Assembly (NCBI RefSeq): GCF_001676875.1
Contig: NZ_JYKA01000005.1
Coordinates: 62,001-126,000 of the forward strand
Reading direction: 5' to 3'
DNA: 64,000 bases
Source: Chromobacterium subtsugae
Lineage (GTDB): Bacteria; Pseudomonadota; Gammaproteobacteria; Burkholderiales; Chromobacteriaceae
Numbering within the stretch: position 1 is the first letter of the stretch; every line of letters starts with the position of its first letter. Shown here piece by piece: positions 16,107-25,421 of this stretch. Both the position numbers and the translations under genes were made by a program. Below the pieces are notes generated by a model. The model saw nothing but the letters and a program-made list of their open reading frames with translations, searched no databases and was not told the DNA's origin.

Positions 16107-19028
16107 GTGTGGGTCGTAGTGTTTCTGTTGCTGCTGCTGGCTGCGGCCGGCTGGCTGGTGAAAACCGGCAAGATATCGTTGCCATCGTTGACGAGCAAAC
16201 TGGACGGGCTGCTGGGGGTGGAAGGCCGGCCTGAGCGTTACGAGCCGGACTACTTCGCCGAGCCGCGCGAGACGCCTCCCGCGCCCGAGGCCGAAGCGGC
16301 AATGGCCGCGCGCAGCGAAGACTCGGTAGACGCGCCTGAAATCGAAACGGTTCCGCCGCAGCCCGAACCGCCGCAAGCCCAGGCCGTGCGGCCAGAAATC
16401 CGCCTGCCGCGCCGCGTCGCGCCGCCGCCGGAAGCGCCGCGCGAGACCATCGTGCTGCCGCGTCGCCCGGAGCCGCCGGCGCGCGAAGCGCCCGTCGAGC
16501 TGCCCAAGCTTGAGCTATCGCGCGAATACCGCAAGAAAACCCGCCTGCCGCCCCGGTCGCGGGAGGACGAGCTGCCGGTCATCGGCCTGTCGGAAATGCA
16601 AAGCAATATGCGGCAGGATTTTCGCCGCCGCCAGCGCGCCAGCGGCGTGGCAATGCCGGCAGGCGAGGGCGAGCTGCCGGTGATAGGCAGCCATGAGGTG
16701 AGGGAGAAGGTCGCCAGCCTGCATGCCCATCGCCGCGCAGCGCCTCCTGTTCAGCCGTCGTTGCCCAAGGTGGAGCTGGCGCCCATCGTTCGCGCCAATT
16801 TACCGCCGGCGGGCAAACCCGCGCCCGCATTCCGCCCCCCCGAGGCGGTCGCGCATCCGCAAGCCGCGGCCATGATTCGGCCTGCCGCCGCGCCGGCGAT
16901 GCCTGCGGCGGAAACGGCGGCGCGTCCGGTCGCAATGCCAGTCGAAGCGGCCGAGCCGCCTGCGGCGGCGGCGCCTATCCCGCCTTCAGAGCCGCTTGCG
17001 GCGGCAGCTGAATCCATTTCCGCGATGGCCCCGCAGCCATGGCCGGTACTCGACAGCGAGACGGCGGCGATGGCCGCGTCCGCGCCGGATGAGCCCGAGC
17101 AGACGACAACTGAGCTGACGCGCGAGGCGGCGCCTGTCGCGGCGGCCGAGCCGGCGGCGCAGACCGCGCCGGAATGGCAAGCCGCCGCCGAAGCGGAAGC
17201 CGGGTTTGACGCGGAAACCGAGGTTGAGACAGCGGCCGCGGATGACGAGCCCGCGCAAGCCGCCCGCACGCCTTGGCGCTGGCCGCAAACCCGCGAAGTG
17301 CTGGTGCAGCAGGAAAACGCCAGGCCGGCCATCGTGCAGCAAACCGTGCTGCAGAGCGAAGCCCTGGCCGCGCCGTCTCTGGCCGCCACCACCGACAAGC
17401 TGGCCGCCAATCCCATGCCTTGGGTGCTGATAGACAAGGCAGCCGATGCGCCGCCGCCTGAGCCTAGCCTGCAGGCCGCGGATGCCGAAGCGTCCGAGTC
17501 AACAGCCGAGGCGCCGGCCTGGACGGAGCGCGCCGCTTACGACGACTCCATCCTGCCGGGCTTGGAGCTGCTGCGTCCCGCCGATGCCGTCACCGTGGCC
17601 TGCAGCCAGGATGAGCTGCTGGAGCGCGGCATCGTCATCGAAGAGAAGTGCGCCGAATTCAAGGTCAAGGTCAGCGTGGTGGATGCTTATGCCGGCCCGG
17701 TGATCACCCGTTACGAGGTGGAGCCGGCGGTGGGCGTGCGCGGCAACCAGGTGGTGAACCTGATGAAGGACCTGTCGCGCGCGCTTGGCCTGGCGTCCAT
17801 CCGCGTGGTGGAGACCATTCCGGGCAAAACCTGCATGGGCCTGGAGCTGCCCAACCCCAAGCGGCAGATGATACGGCTGTCGGAAATCTTCGCCGCCGAT
17901 GTGTTCCAGCAGCCGGCCTCGCGGCTGACGCTGGCGCTGGGCAAGGACATCACCGGCGAGCCGGTGACGATGGACCTGGCCAAGGCGCCGCACCTGCTGG
18001 TGGCCGGCACCACCGGCTCCGGCAAGTCGGTGGGCGTCAACGCGATGATTCTATCGATGTTGTATAAAGCCACGCCGGACGAAGTGCGCTTCATCATGAT
18101 CGATCCCAAAATGCTGGAGTTGTCGGTCTACAACGATATTCCCCACTTGCTGGCGCCGGTGGTCACAGACATGAAGCTGGCCGCCAACGCGCTGAACTGG
18201 TGCGTCGGCGAGATGGAGCGCCGCTACCGGCTGATGAGCTCGCTGGGCGTGCGCAATCTGGCCGGCTACAACCAGAAGGTGCGCGAGGCGGCCGAACAAG
18301 GCCAGCGTATTTCAAACCCGTTCAGCCTGACTCCGGAAACGCCGGAGCCGCTCGACAAGCTGCCTTTCATCGTGGTGGTGGTGGACGAGTTCGCCGATCT
18401 GATGATGGTGGCCGGCAAGAAGATCGAAGAGCTGATCGCCCGCCTGGCGCAAAAGGCGCGCGCCGCCGGCATCCACCTGATTCTGGCCACCCAGCGGCCG
18501 TCGGTGGACGTGATCACCGGCCTGATCAAGGCGAATATCCCGACGCGGATCGCCTTCCAGGTGTCCAGCAAGATAGACAGCCGCACCATTCTGGATCAGA
18601 TGGGCGCGGAAAGCCTGCTGGGCCAGGGCGATATGCTGTTCCTGCCGCCCGGCACCGGCTATCCGCAGCGGGTGCACGGCGCCTTCGTCACCGATGACGA
18701 GGTGCACGCGGTGGTCGAACACCTGAAGCAGTTCGGCGAGCCGGACTATGTGGAAGGCCTGTTGACCGGCGAGAGCGAGGCGGACGAGGCTTCGGCCGAC
18801 GCCACGGCCAAGGCGCAGGCGGCGACAGAGTCCGACCCCTTGTACGACGAGGCAGTGGAGATCGTGCTGCGCACCCGCAAGCCATCCATCTCCGGCGTGC
18901 AGCGCCATCTGCGCATAGGCTACAACCGCGCCGCGCGTTTGATCGAAGAGATGGAAGCGGCGGGCATCGTCAGCGCGATGGAAAGCAACGGCAACCGCAC
19001 GGTGCTGGTGCCGCAGCGCGATTTCTAG
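16107..19028 (+). CDS. ftsK: FtsK/SpoIIIE-type DNA translocase with single N-terminal span and long low-complexity linker
   Basis: A 973-residue DNA pump. The N-terminus has only one membrane span (about residues 1-20, [17 protein letters not shown]) instead of the four spans of normal FtsK. A ~450-residue Pro/Ala/Glu-rich linker follows, then the complete motor: [11 protein letters not shown], the Walker [14 protein letters not shown] near residue 638, Walker [14 protein letters not shown], and the C-terminal winged-helix γ domain ([23 protein letters not shown]) that reads KOPS polarity sites. Start chosen at GTG 16107, eight bases after GGGG; TTG 16101 is too close to it. A canonical paralogue lies at 32078-34378, so this is the divergent copy. 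Confidence 0.9.
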   Translation: MWVVVFLLLLLAAAGWLVKTGKISLPSLTSKLDGLLGVEGRPERYEPDYFAEPRETPPAPEAEAAMAARSEDSVDAPEIETVPPQPEPPQAQAVRPEIRLPRRVAPPPEAPRETIVLPRRPEPPAREAPVELPKLELSREYRKKTRLPPRSREDELPVIGLSEMQSNMRQDFRRRQRASGVAMPAGEGELPVIGSHEVREKVASLHAHRRAAPPVQPSLPKVELAPIVRANLPPAGKPAPAFRPPEAVAHPQAAAMIRPAAAPAMPAAETAARPVAMPVEAAEPPAAAAPIPPSEPLAAAAESISAMAPQPWPVLDSETAAMAASAPDEPEQTTTELTREAAPVAAAEPAAQTAPEWQAAAEAEAGFDAETEVETAAADDEPAQAARTPWRWPQTREVLVQQENARPAIVQQTVLQSEALAAPSLAATTDKLAANPMPWVLIDKAADAPPPEPSLQAADAEASESTAEAPAWTERAAYDDSILPGLELLRPADAVTVACSQDELLERGIVIEEKCAEFKVKVSVVDAYAGPVITRYEVEPAVGVRGNQVVNLMKDLSRALGLASIRVVETIPGKTCMGLELPNPKRQMIRLSEIFAADVFQQPASRLTLALGKDITGEPVTMDLAKAPHLLVAGTTGSGKSVGVNAMILSMLYKATPDEVRFIMIDPKMLELSVYNDIPHLLAPVVTDMKLAANALNWCVGEMERRYRLMSSLGVRNLAGYNQKVREAAEQGQRISNPFSLTPETPEPLDKLPFIVVVVDEFADLMMVAGKKIEELIARLAQKARAAGIHLILATQRPSVDVITGLIKANIPTRIAFQVSSKIDSRTILDQMGAESLLGQGDMLFLPPGTGYPQRVHGAFVTDDEVHAVVEHLKQFGEPDYVEGLLTGESEADEASADATAKAQAATESDPLYDEAVEIVLRTRKPSISGVQRHLRIGYNRAARLIEEMEAAGIVSAMESNGNRTVLVPQRDF
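18510..18574 (+). repeat. 65-nt segment identical to the other ftsK copy (inverted)
   Basis: This stretch, from GTGATCACC to CAGCAAGAT, is identical base for base to the reverse complement of 32532-32596 in the second ftsK gene. Identity breaks at wobble positions on both sides. It encodes a conserved motor motif, and shared identity at every third base suggests recent gene conversion or strong constraint. Confidence 0.9.
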
Positions 19029-19042
19029 CGCGATCGCGGCCA

Positions 19043-19078
19043 ATGAAAAAAGCGCGCCGCGAGGCGCGCTTTTTTCAT
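19043..19078. terminator. Bidirectional terminator
   Basis: ATGAAAAAAGCGCGCC and GGCGCGCTTTTTTCAT flank the loop GCGA. It closes the ftsK paralogue on the plus strand and the secreted-protein gene on the minus strand. Confidence 0.92.
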
Positions 19079-19097
19079 GCTTGCAACCGGCCAGGGC

Positions 19098-19586
19098 TTA
19101 GGGCCACAGCTGGCAGTATTCGGTGTTGGCTTCGTAGTTGCCGCTGACCGAGCCGTCGGCGTTGATCTTCTTGACCCAGCCATTGGGCTGGCGGCTGGTC
19201 GGCTTGACGCCGCAGTTGCTATGCACCCAGTGGATGCCTACGCCGCTGGTATAGAGTTGGCCGCACAGTTGCAGGCGGTCGCCTGCCTGGATGGTGCTCA
19301 GCGGGTAGGGCACGCTCTCGCCTGCGGTGTCGTAGCCGGAGGCGTATACATTGTCCATCGCCACATCGTAGGTGCGGCCGTCCTGGTCGGCGCGCAGACG
19401 GACATGGGTGTGGGACAGCTCCACGCCGTTCAGGTCCTGGCCGGATGCGAACTGCGGGCCGGACACCACGGTGCCGGTCAGGTAGCTGCCGGCGGCGGCG
19501 CGACAGTCGGATTTGCCATCGGCCAGCGCGGCAAACGATACGCCCAGCAGGCAGGCGGCCATTACGATTGATTTCATCAGTTTCAC
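19098..19586 (-). CDS. Small secreted protein, function unknown
   Basis: A 162-residue exported protein with a clean Sec signal peptide (KSIVMAACLLGVSFAALA, cleavage before Asp-Gly near residue 23). The mature part has four cysteines that could form disulfides, a β-rich middle and a motif GVGIHWVHSNCG near residue 115. I do not recognise the family with confidence; an uncharacterised secreted DUF is likely. Start MKLMKS has alternatives at M1 or M4. The gene is monocistronic, ending at the 19043 terminator. Confidence 0.75.
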   Translation of the reverse strand: MKLMKSIVMAACLLGVSFAALADGKSDCRAAAGSYLTGTVVSGPQFASGQDLNGVELSHTHVRLRADQDGRTYDVAMDNVYASGYDTAGESVPYPLSTIQAGDRLQLCGQLYTSGVGIHWVHSNCGVKPTSRQPNGWVKKINADGSVSGNYEANTEYCQLWP

Positions 19587-19723
19587 CCTTGCAGTTTTAG
19601 TTTGATGGTTTTAATGCAGGGGCAATTCTAGTCAATCGGGATATTGCGTATGTTTCGGTTTTGAGAATAATTATGTTTTTTGTTTGCTCGGCGTTAACAA
19701 GTGTGAATTCACGCGGCCGGCAA

Positions 19724-19750
19724 TGAAAAAACGCGCCGAAGCGCGCTTTT
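19724..19750 (-). terminator. Terminator of the 44-residue membrane gene
   Basis: Read on the minus strand, AAAAGCGCGC, the tight loop TTCG, then GCGCGTTTTTT. It lies about 20 bases past the stop of the small gene at 19771. Confidence 0.85.
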
Positions 19751-19770
19751 GATCGTATGGCCAGAGCCGT

Positions 19771-19905
19771 TCAGCGGCGGCGGGACGCCTCGTCGCGGCG
19801 AATGCGGATGGGCACCAGCCGGGGCTGCTCTTGTTCCGGGGTGGCCAGCAATTTGGCGACAGCGATGACCGCGGCGACAAGGGCGGCGAAAAGAAGAACT
19901 TGCAT
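19771..19905 (-). CDS. 44-residue single-span membrane protein
   Basis: The protein begins MQVLLFAALVAAVIAVAKLL, one membrane span, followed by a polar tail very rich in arginine (VPIRIRRDEASRRR). The open frame runs further upstream to 19995, but the ATG at 19905 has GGGAG seven bases before it and starts exactly at the hydrophobic segment. A dedicated terminator follows, so it is likely a real short gene. Function unknown. Confidence 0.55.
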   Translation of the reverse strand: MQVLLFAALVAAVIAVAKLLATPEQEQPRLVPIRIRRDEASRRR

Positions 19906-20024
19906 GGTATGACTCCCCGTAACGGATGAGGCGTGTTTCGGATCAGAATTCTGGCCTCTTGCTTCATTCTGGGCTACAACCTGCTCCAGACTCAAGGGAA
20001 AAGTTATGTGCCAACGTTAAATTT

Positions 20025-21215
20025 TCAAGCGCGGGCGGCAGTTTTTTTCAAATCCCGCATCGCCTGGTCCAGGCCGCCCAGCGTCATCGGCCGCATCCGC
20101 TGCGCCATCAATTGCCGCAGCATGGCCACAGACTGGGTGTATTGCCAATGCTCCTCGCCCAGCGGGTTCAACCAGACCGCGTGCTTGAAGTGTGCCAGCA
20201 GGCGTTTGAGCCAGGTTTCGCCCGACTCCTCGTTCATGTGCTCGACGCTGCCGCCGGGATAGGCGATCTCATATGGGCTCATGCTGGCGTCGCCGACGAA
20301 GATCAGCTTGTAATCGTCGCCGAAGGTGTGGATCAGGTCCCAGGTGGAAAAGCGTTGGCTTTGGCGGCGGTTGTTGTCCTTCCAGACCGATTCGTACACG
20401 CAGTTGTGGAAGTAGAAGTACTCCAGATGCTTGAATTCCGACTTCACCGCGGAAAACAGCTCTTCGCAGGCGCGGATGTGATCGTCCATCGAGCCGCCGA
20501 CGTCGAACAGCACCAGCACCTTCACGCTGTTGCGCAGCTCGCGCTGCATCCTGAGATCCAGCATGCCGGCCTTGCGCGCGGTGGCGGCGATGGTGGCGTC
20601 CAGGTCCAGCACTTCCTCGGCGCCGTCGCGGGCGAATTCGCGCAGGCGGCGCAGCGCCAGCTTGATGTTGCGGGTACCCAGCTCCACCTGGTCGTCGAAA
20701 TTGCGGAATTCGCGCTGGTCCCACACCTTGACCGCTCGGCGGTGGCGCGACTGGTTCTGGCCTATCCGTATGCCTTCCGGATGGTAGCCGAAAGCGCCGA
20801 AGGGGCTGGTGCCGCCTGTGCCTATCCATTTGTTGCCGCCCTGATGGCGCTCCTTTTGCTCCTCCAGCCGCTGGCGCAGGGTTTCCATCAGCTTGTCCCA
20901 GCCTAGCGCCTGCAGCCGGCGCTTTTCCTCGTCGCTCAGGTATTTCTCAGCCTGCTTGCGCAGCCATTCCTCGGGGATGGCGCGCTGCAGGTCGTCCAGC
21001 GCCATTTCCAAGCCGCGGAAGTGCTGGCCGAACACCTGATCGTAGCGGTCGAAGTGCTTTTCGTCCTTGACCAGCGCGGTTCGCGCCAGATAGTAGAAAT
21101 CGTCCAGGCTGCCGAAGGCGACATGGAGCCGCAAGGCTTCCAGCAGCGTGAGGAATTCTTTCAGGGTGACCGGCAGTCCGGCGTTGCGCAGCGCGTAGAA
21201 GAAGTCGATGAACAT
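20025..21215 (-). CDS. VWA-domain protein, CoxE-like
   Basis: A 396-residue cytosolic protein. The N-terminal ~190 residues are helical and charged (FIDFFYALRNAGLPVTLKEFLTLLEAL). The C-terminal half is a von Willebrand factor A domain with a MIDAS-type metal site: VLVLFDVGGSMDDH (DxGxS, near residue 243) and later LIFVGDASMSPYE. Such proteins normally work as partners of MoxR-type AAA+ ATPases that remodel or metallate a target, but no MoxR gene is adjacent here. The gene is divergent from the aldehyde dehydrogenase with about 100 bases between them. Confidence 0.82.
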   Translation of the reverse strand: MFIDFFYALRNAGLPVTLKEFLTLLEALRLHVAFGSLDDFYYLARTALVKDEKHFDRYDQVFGQHFRGLEMALDDLQRAIPEEWLRKQAEKYLSDEEKRRLQALGWDKLMETLRQRLEEQKERHQGGNKWIGTGGTSPFGAFGYHPEGIRIGQNQSRHRRAVKVWDQREFRNFDDQVELGTRNIKLALRRLREFARDGAEEVLDLDATIAATARKAGMLDLRMQRELRNSVKVLVLFDVGGSMDDHIRACEELFSAVKSEFKHLEYFYFHNCVYESVWKDNNRRQSQRFSTWDLIHTFGDDYKLIFVGDASMSPYEIAYPGGSVEHMNEESGETWLKRLLAHFKHAVWLNPLGEEHWQYTQSVAMLRQLMAQRMRPMTLGGLDQAMRDLKKTAARA

Positions 21216-21313
21216 GATGGACCGGCGAGGTGACAGCGGGTTTGGCGGGTGCTAATCTTGCCTAGAGCCCAGGCTCTAAACATTTGTTTGGCTACTACTA
21301 AAAGGATAATACT

Positions 21314-22744
21314 ATGGACGCCATCAAAATGCCCACCCAAGAGGAAGGCTCGCTGCTCGAAGCGTTCGGCCGGCTCAAGTCGATCGCCCAGGCCACGCCC
21401 TATCCCGCGCTGGAAATGCGCCGCGCCTGGCTGGGCGCGCTGGAGCGCCTGATACAGGAAAACCGCGAGACGCTGATCGCCGCGGTGAATCAGGATTTCG
21501 GCCAGCGCAGCGCGGTGGAGACCCGCCTGGCGGAGCTGTTCCCCTCGCTGGAGGCGATCCGCCACGCCCGCCGGCATCTGAAAGGCTGGATGAAGCCGGA
21601 GCGGCGCCGGGTGTCGTTCTGGTTCATGCCGGCGAGCGCCAGCGTGCTGCCGCAGCCGCTGGGCGTGGTGGGCGTGGTGGTGCCGTGGAACTACCCGCTG
21701 TTCCTGGCCTTCGGCCCGATCGTCGCGGCGCTGGCGGCGGGCAACCGGGTGATGGTGAAAATGTCCGAATACACGCCGGCCACCGGCGCGTTGCTGAGCG
21801 AGCTGGCGCTGCGCTATTTCGGCCGCGACCTGTTGACCGTGGTCAACGGCGGTCCGGAACTGGGCCAGGCGTTCACCCGGCTGCCGTTCGATCATCTGTT
21901 GTTCACCGGCTCCACCGCGGTGGGGCGGCACGTGATGCGCGCCGCGGCCGACAATCTGACGCCGGTCACGCTGGAGCTGGGCGGCAAATCGCCGGCGCTG
22001 GTGGCGCGGGGGGCCGATCTGCGCCGCAGCGCCGAGGCCATCGTCGCCGGCAAGCTGATGAACGCCGGACAAACCTGCGTGGCTCCCGACTATGTGCTGG
22101 TCAACGAAAAGGACTGCGGCCTGCTGCTGGACGAGATCCGCGCCGCCGCGGCGCGCGCCTACCCGACGCTGGCCGACAACCCCGACTACAGCGCCATCAT
22201 CAACGACCGCCACTACCAGCGCCTGCAAGGCTGGCTGGAGGCGGCGCGCCAGGCCGGCGCCCGCATCGACGCGGTGAATCCGGCCAACGAAAACCTGGCC
22301 GCCCGCCGCAAATTCCCGCTGACACTGGTGCAGCGCTGCCCGGACGACTGCGCGCTGATGCAGGAGGAGATTTTCGGCCCCATTCTGCCGATTGTCGCCT
22401 ACGACAAGTTCGACGAGGCGCTGAGCTACATCAACAAGCGGCCGCGGCCGCTGGCGCTGTATCTGTTCGACAACGATCCGCTGCGGGTGGAGCGGGTGCT
22501 CAAGGAAACCGTGTCCGGCGGCGTCAGCGTCAACGACACCTTGCTGCATGTGGTGCAGGACGATCTGCCGTTCGGCGGCGTGGGGCCGTCGGGCATGGGG
22601 CATTACCACGCGAAAGAAGGCTTCCTCGCCTTTTCCAAGCTCAAGCCGGTGTTCCGCCAGAGCCGGCTGTCCGGCAGCCGGCTAACCCGGGCGCCTTACG
22701 GCCGCATGGTCGAATGGCTGCTCAAGCTGATGCTGCGCCGCTGA
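21314..22744 (+). CDS. NAD(P)-dependent aldehyde dehydrogenase, coniferyl-aldehyde dehydrogenase type
   Basis: Oxidises an aldehyde to the acid. The 476-residue protein has the class 3-like ALDH features: GVVGVVVPWNYPLFL, FTGSTAVGRHVM (cofactor loop), TLELGGKSPALVARGADL with the general-base Glu, and the catalytic cysteine in NAGQTCVAPDYVLV. It ends with a hydrophobic basic tail (MVEWLLKLMLRR) that may attach it to the membrane. Start ATG 21314 follows AAAGGATAA. One base separates it from the next ORF, so it leads a three-gene alcohol/aldehyde oxidation operon. Confidence 0.88.
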   Translation: MDAIKMPTQEEGSLLEAFGRLKSIAQATPYPALEMRRAWLGALERLIQENRETLIAAVNQDFGQRSAVETRLAELFPSLEAIRHARRHLKGWMKPERRRVSFWFMPASASVLPQPLGVVGVVVPWNYPLFLAFGPIVAALAAGNRVMVKMSEYTPATGALLSELALRYFGRDLLTVVNGGPELGQAFTRLPFDHLLFTGSTAVGRHVMRAAADNLTPVTLELGGKSPALVARGADLRRSAEAIVAGKLMNAGQTCVAPDYVLVNEKDCGLLLDEIRAAAARAYPTLADNPDYSAIINDRHYQRLQGWLEAARQAGARIDAVNPANENLAARRKFPLTLVQRCPDDCALMQEEIFGPILPIVAYDKFDEALSYINKRPRPLALYLFDNDPLRVERVLKETVSGGVSVNDTLLHVVQDDLPFGGVGPSGMGHYHAKEGFLAFSKLKPVFRQSRLSGSRLTRAPYGRMVEWLLKLMLRR

Positions 22745-22745
22745 C

Positions 22746-23264
22746 ATGCCCAGCCGCCGTGAACTGCTGAAAACCGGCGCGCTGGGCGCGGCGGCGCTGT
22801 TGTTGGCCGGCTACTGGGCCACGCCGCAGGCCGACCCGCTGGCGCAGCCGGGCGGCGCGGCCACGCTATGGCTGCAGCCGCAGGACGCGGCCATCATCCG
22901 CGCGCTGGCGCCGGTGATGCTGGGCCTGGATGGCCTGCCGCTGGAGCAGGTGGCGGCTGGGGTGGACAGGGCGGTGCTGGGTTTGCCGCCGGCGCTGCGC
23001 CAGGAGCTGCGGCAGCTGTTCGATCTGCTGCAGAATCGCTGGGCGCGCCGCTGGCTGGCCGGCATCGGCTCGCCTTGGGCTTCGGCCGCGCCGCACGAAC
23101 TGGAACGCTTTCTGCGGCGCTGGCGCAATAGCCGCTTCCAGCTGAAGCGCAGCGTCTATCAGGCGCTGCACCAATTGATCAACGCCGCCTGGTACGGCAA
23201 CCCCGCCAGTTGGGCCGCGCTGGGCTATCGCCTGCCGGAAGGCGTGGTGGGGATGCTGCCTTGA
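22746..23264 (+). CDS. Tat-exported small subunit-like protein of a GMC dehydrogenase
   Basis: A 172-residue protein with a twin-arginine signal SRRELLKTGALGAAALLLAG at its N-terminus. The rest is helical with many Trp and Arg residues, as in gluconate 2-dehydrogenase subunit 3-type proteins. It directly precedes and overlaps the GMC flavoprotein gene, which has no signal of its own, so it probably carries the folded flavoprotein out through Tat. Family assignment rests on signal, size and context. Confidence 0.72.
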   Translation: MPSRRELLKTGALGAAALLLAGYWATPQADPLAQPGGAATLWLQPQDAAIIRALAPVMLGLDGLPLEQVAAGVDRAVLGLPPALRQELRQLFDLLQNRWARRWLAGIGSPWASAAPHELERFLRRWRNSRFQLKRSVYQALHQLINAAWYGNPASWAALGYRLPEGVVGMLP

Positions 23265-24871
23265 GCGGCAAGATCCCCGATCCGATCCGCGCCGGACTGG
23301 CCTTGGGCTGGAAAGCGTTCGATGGCGCCGCGCAGGGCCAGGATCTGGCTTGGGATGCCGATGTGGCGATCATCGGCAGCGGCGCGGGCGGCGCGGTGGC
23401 GGCCGAGGCGCTGAGCGCAGCCGGTTTGGACGTGCTGATTCTGGAGGAGGGCGGTTTTTACAGTTCCAGCGATTTCCGCATGCTGGAGGCCAAGGCCTAT
23501 CCGGAGTTGTATCAGGAGTCGGCAGGCCGCCAGACGGCGGACAAGGCCATCAGCATTCTGCAGGGGCGTTCGGTGGGCGGCGGCACCACGGTCAACTGGA
23601 CCAGCAGCTTCCGCACGCCGCCGGATACCTTGCGCTGGTGGCAGGAGCGCTATGGCCTGGCGTCGCTGACCCCGGAAGCCATGCGGCCCTGGTTTGAAAA
23701 GGCGGAGGCCAGGCTGGGCATCGCGCCCTGGGACGGGCAGCCCAACGGCAACAATCTGGTGCTGGAGCGCGGCTGCCAGGCGCTGGGCCTGCGCCACGCC
23801 AGGATACGGCGCAATGTGCGCGGCTGCTGGAACCTGGGCTATTGCGGCATGGGGTGCCCGACCAATGCCAAGCAGTCTATGTTGGTCACCTGCATTCCCC
23901 AGGCGCTGGAGCACGGCGCGCGGCTGTTGTCGCGGGCCCGCGTCGATCGCTTGCAGGCGAATCAATCCAGCAGCCGGATCGTCCAGGTCCATGGCAGCTT
24001 GCTGGCGGCGGACGGGGTCCTGGCGACCGGGCGGCGCTTCGTGGTGCGCGCCCGCCATGTGGTGCTGGCGGCGGGGGCGATAGGCTCTCCCGCCATTCTG
24101 TTGCGCAGCGGTTTGGCGGATTCGTCGGGCCAGACCGGCAAGCGCACCTTTCTGCATCCGGTCGCTTTGTGCGCGGCCCAGATGCCGGAATTGATCCAGC
24201 CGTTCAACGGCGCGCCGCAAACCGTTTATTCCGACCACTTCATGCATACCCAATCGCTGGACGGGCCGCTGGGCTTCAAGCTGGAGGTGCCGCCCATCCA
24301 CCCCTTGCTGGCCAGCGTCACCTTTCCCGGCTGGGGAGCCCGGCAGGCGCAACTACTGCGGCAGTTGCCGCATCTGCACGCCACGCTGGCGCTGTTGCGC
24401 GACGGTTTCCATCCGGACAGCCAGGGCGGCGAGGTGCGTCTGCGCGGCGACGGCTCGCCGCTGCTGGATTATCCGTTGAACGATGTGATCTGGGATGGGG
24501 TGTACCGCAGCTGGCTGGCGATGGCCGAGCTGCAATTCGCCGCCGGCGCCAGCCTGGTGATGCCGCTGCACGAGCGGGCCGAGCCAGTCAGCTCATGGCG
24601 GCAGGCGCGGGAGCAGATAGCGGAATTGCCATTGCAGGCCTTGCAGGCCAAGTTGGTCAGCGCGCACGTAATGGGCGGGATGGCGATGAGCGATGATCCC
24701 AGCCGCGGCGTGGTGGACGAATACGGCCGGCACTGGCTGTGGCGCAACCTGACCATCATCGACGGCTCGATTTTTCCCACCAGCATAGGGGCCAATCCGC
24801 AGCTGTCCATCTATGCCTTCGCCTGGCGCGCCGCCGACGCTCTGATCCGGCAATTGGGGCGGGAGGGCTGA
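23261..24871 (+). CDS. GMC-family FAD-dependent oxidoreductase
   Basis: Flavoprotein of about 536 residues that oxidises an alcohol. It has the Rossmann FAD motif VAIIGSGAGGAVAAEALSAAG (about residue 27), the GMC motif GRSVGGGTTVNWTSSFRTP, a cysteine-rich NLGYCGMGCPTNAKQSM insertion, and the C-terminal GANPQLSIYAFAWRAADALI. The upstream frame opens at 23210 inside the previous gene; TTG 23261 with the TTGA overlap and GGTGGGGA upstream is the best start. Similar proteins oxidise long-chain alcohols. The aldehyde product could feed the ALDH two genes upstream. No cytochrome c subunit is adjacent. Confidence 0.85.
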   Translation: MSGKIPDPIRAGLALGWKAFDGAAQGQDLAWDADVAIIGSGAGGAVAAEALSAAGLDVLILEEGGFYSSSDFRMLEAKAYPELYQESAGRQTADKAISILQGRSVGGGTTVNWTSSFRTPPDTLRWWQERYGLASLTPEAMRPWFEKAEARLGIAPWDGQPNGNNLVLERGCQALGLRHARIRRNVRGCWNLGYCGMGCPTNAKQSMLVTCIPQALEHGARLLSRARVDRLQANQSSSRIVQVHGSLLAADGVLATGRRFVVRARHVVLAAGAIGSPAILLRSGLADSSGQTGKRTFLHPVALCAAQMPELIQPFNGAPQTVYSDHFMHTQSLDGPLGFKLEVPPIHPLLASVTFPGWGARQAQLLRQLPHLHATLALLRDGFHPDSQGGEVRLRGDGSPLLDYPLNDVIWDGVYRSWLAMAELQFAAGASLVMPLHERAEPVSSWRQAREQIAELPLQALQAKLVSAHVMGGMAMSDDPSRGVVDEYGRHWLWRNLTIIDGSIFPTSIGANPQLSIYAFAWRAADALIRQLGREG

Positions 24872-24873
24872 GC

Positions 24874-25227
24874 TCAGCGCGGCTCGGTTTGTTGGCGCAG
24901 CTGTTCGATGGCCACGCTCGCCGCGCTGGCCGCCACGGCGTAGGCGCCGTCATCCAGCGCCTGTTCCGCCTGGCTGAACTGCTGGCGGTTGACCAGGCCG
25001 GCGATCTTGGCGGCTTCCAGATGGAGGATGGCGTGGCGGCTAAGGCAAGTCTGGTACACGCTCAGGTGGCCGAAGCGGCTTTGCCCGGGGCCGTGCAGCC
25101 ACTTGCCCAATTCGCAGCAGTCGTCGCGGCCGATGTTGTCCTCATCCATCCGCTCTTGCATGAAAATCGCCACCCTGAACCGGGTTTCCCATTCCACGTG
25201 TTTGAGCAAGGCCTGTTGCAGATCCAT
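24874..25227 (-). CDS. Stand-alone CZB (chemoreceptor zinc-binding) domain protein
   Basis: A 117-residue soluble protein that is essentially one CZB domain. The expected ligand pattern is there: His10 in the HVEW motif, Cys38 in CCELGKWLHGPG, and His65 plus His69 in SRHAILH. In other proteins this domain senses zinc and sits at the end of chemoreceptors or diguanylate cyclases. Here it has no output domain, so it would act on a partner. It converges on the GMC gene with only two bases between the stops. Confidence 0.8.
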   Translation of the reverse strand: MDLQQALLKHVEWETRFRVAIFMQERMDEDNIGRDDCCELGKWLHGPGQSRFGHLSVYQTCLSRHAILHLEAAKIAGLVNRQQFSQAEQALDDGAYAVAASAASVAIEQLRQQTEPR

Positions 25228-25378
25228 CTCTTTTCAACCGGGTTTCATTTGCGCCAAGCGCGCCGTCTGCCTGGCGGCGGCCGGGAAGTTCGAATTCGAC
25301 AAGCCATTATTGGTGAATGGTGTTGTCAGATATTTTTATAGATAGACTAAGTAAATTCACTTATCAAGAATGAGCGAG

Positions 25379-25402
25379 CGCGGCCTCGTCGCCGAGGCCG
25401 CG
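25379..25402 (-). terminator. Hairpin downstream of the Gcr-type gene
   Basis: CGCGGCCTCG (25379-25388) pairs with CGAGGCCGCG (25393-25402). It lies 20 bases past the stop of the minus-strand gene at 25422. No T-tract follows, so it is a weak terminator call. Confidence 0.5.
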
Positions 25403-25421
25403 CCGTGATGGGCGGCAGGGA

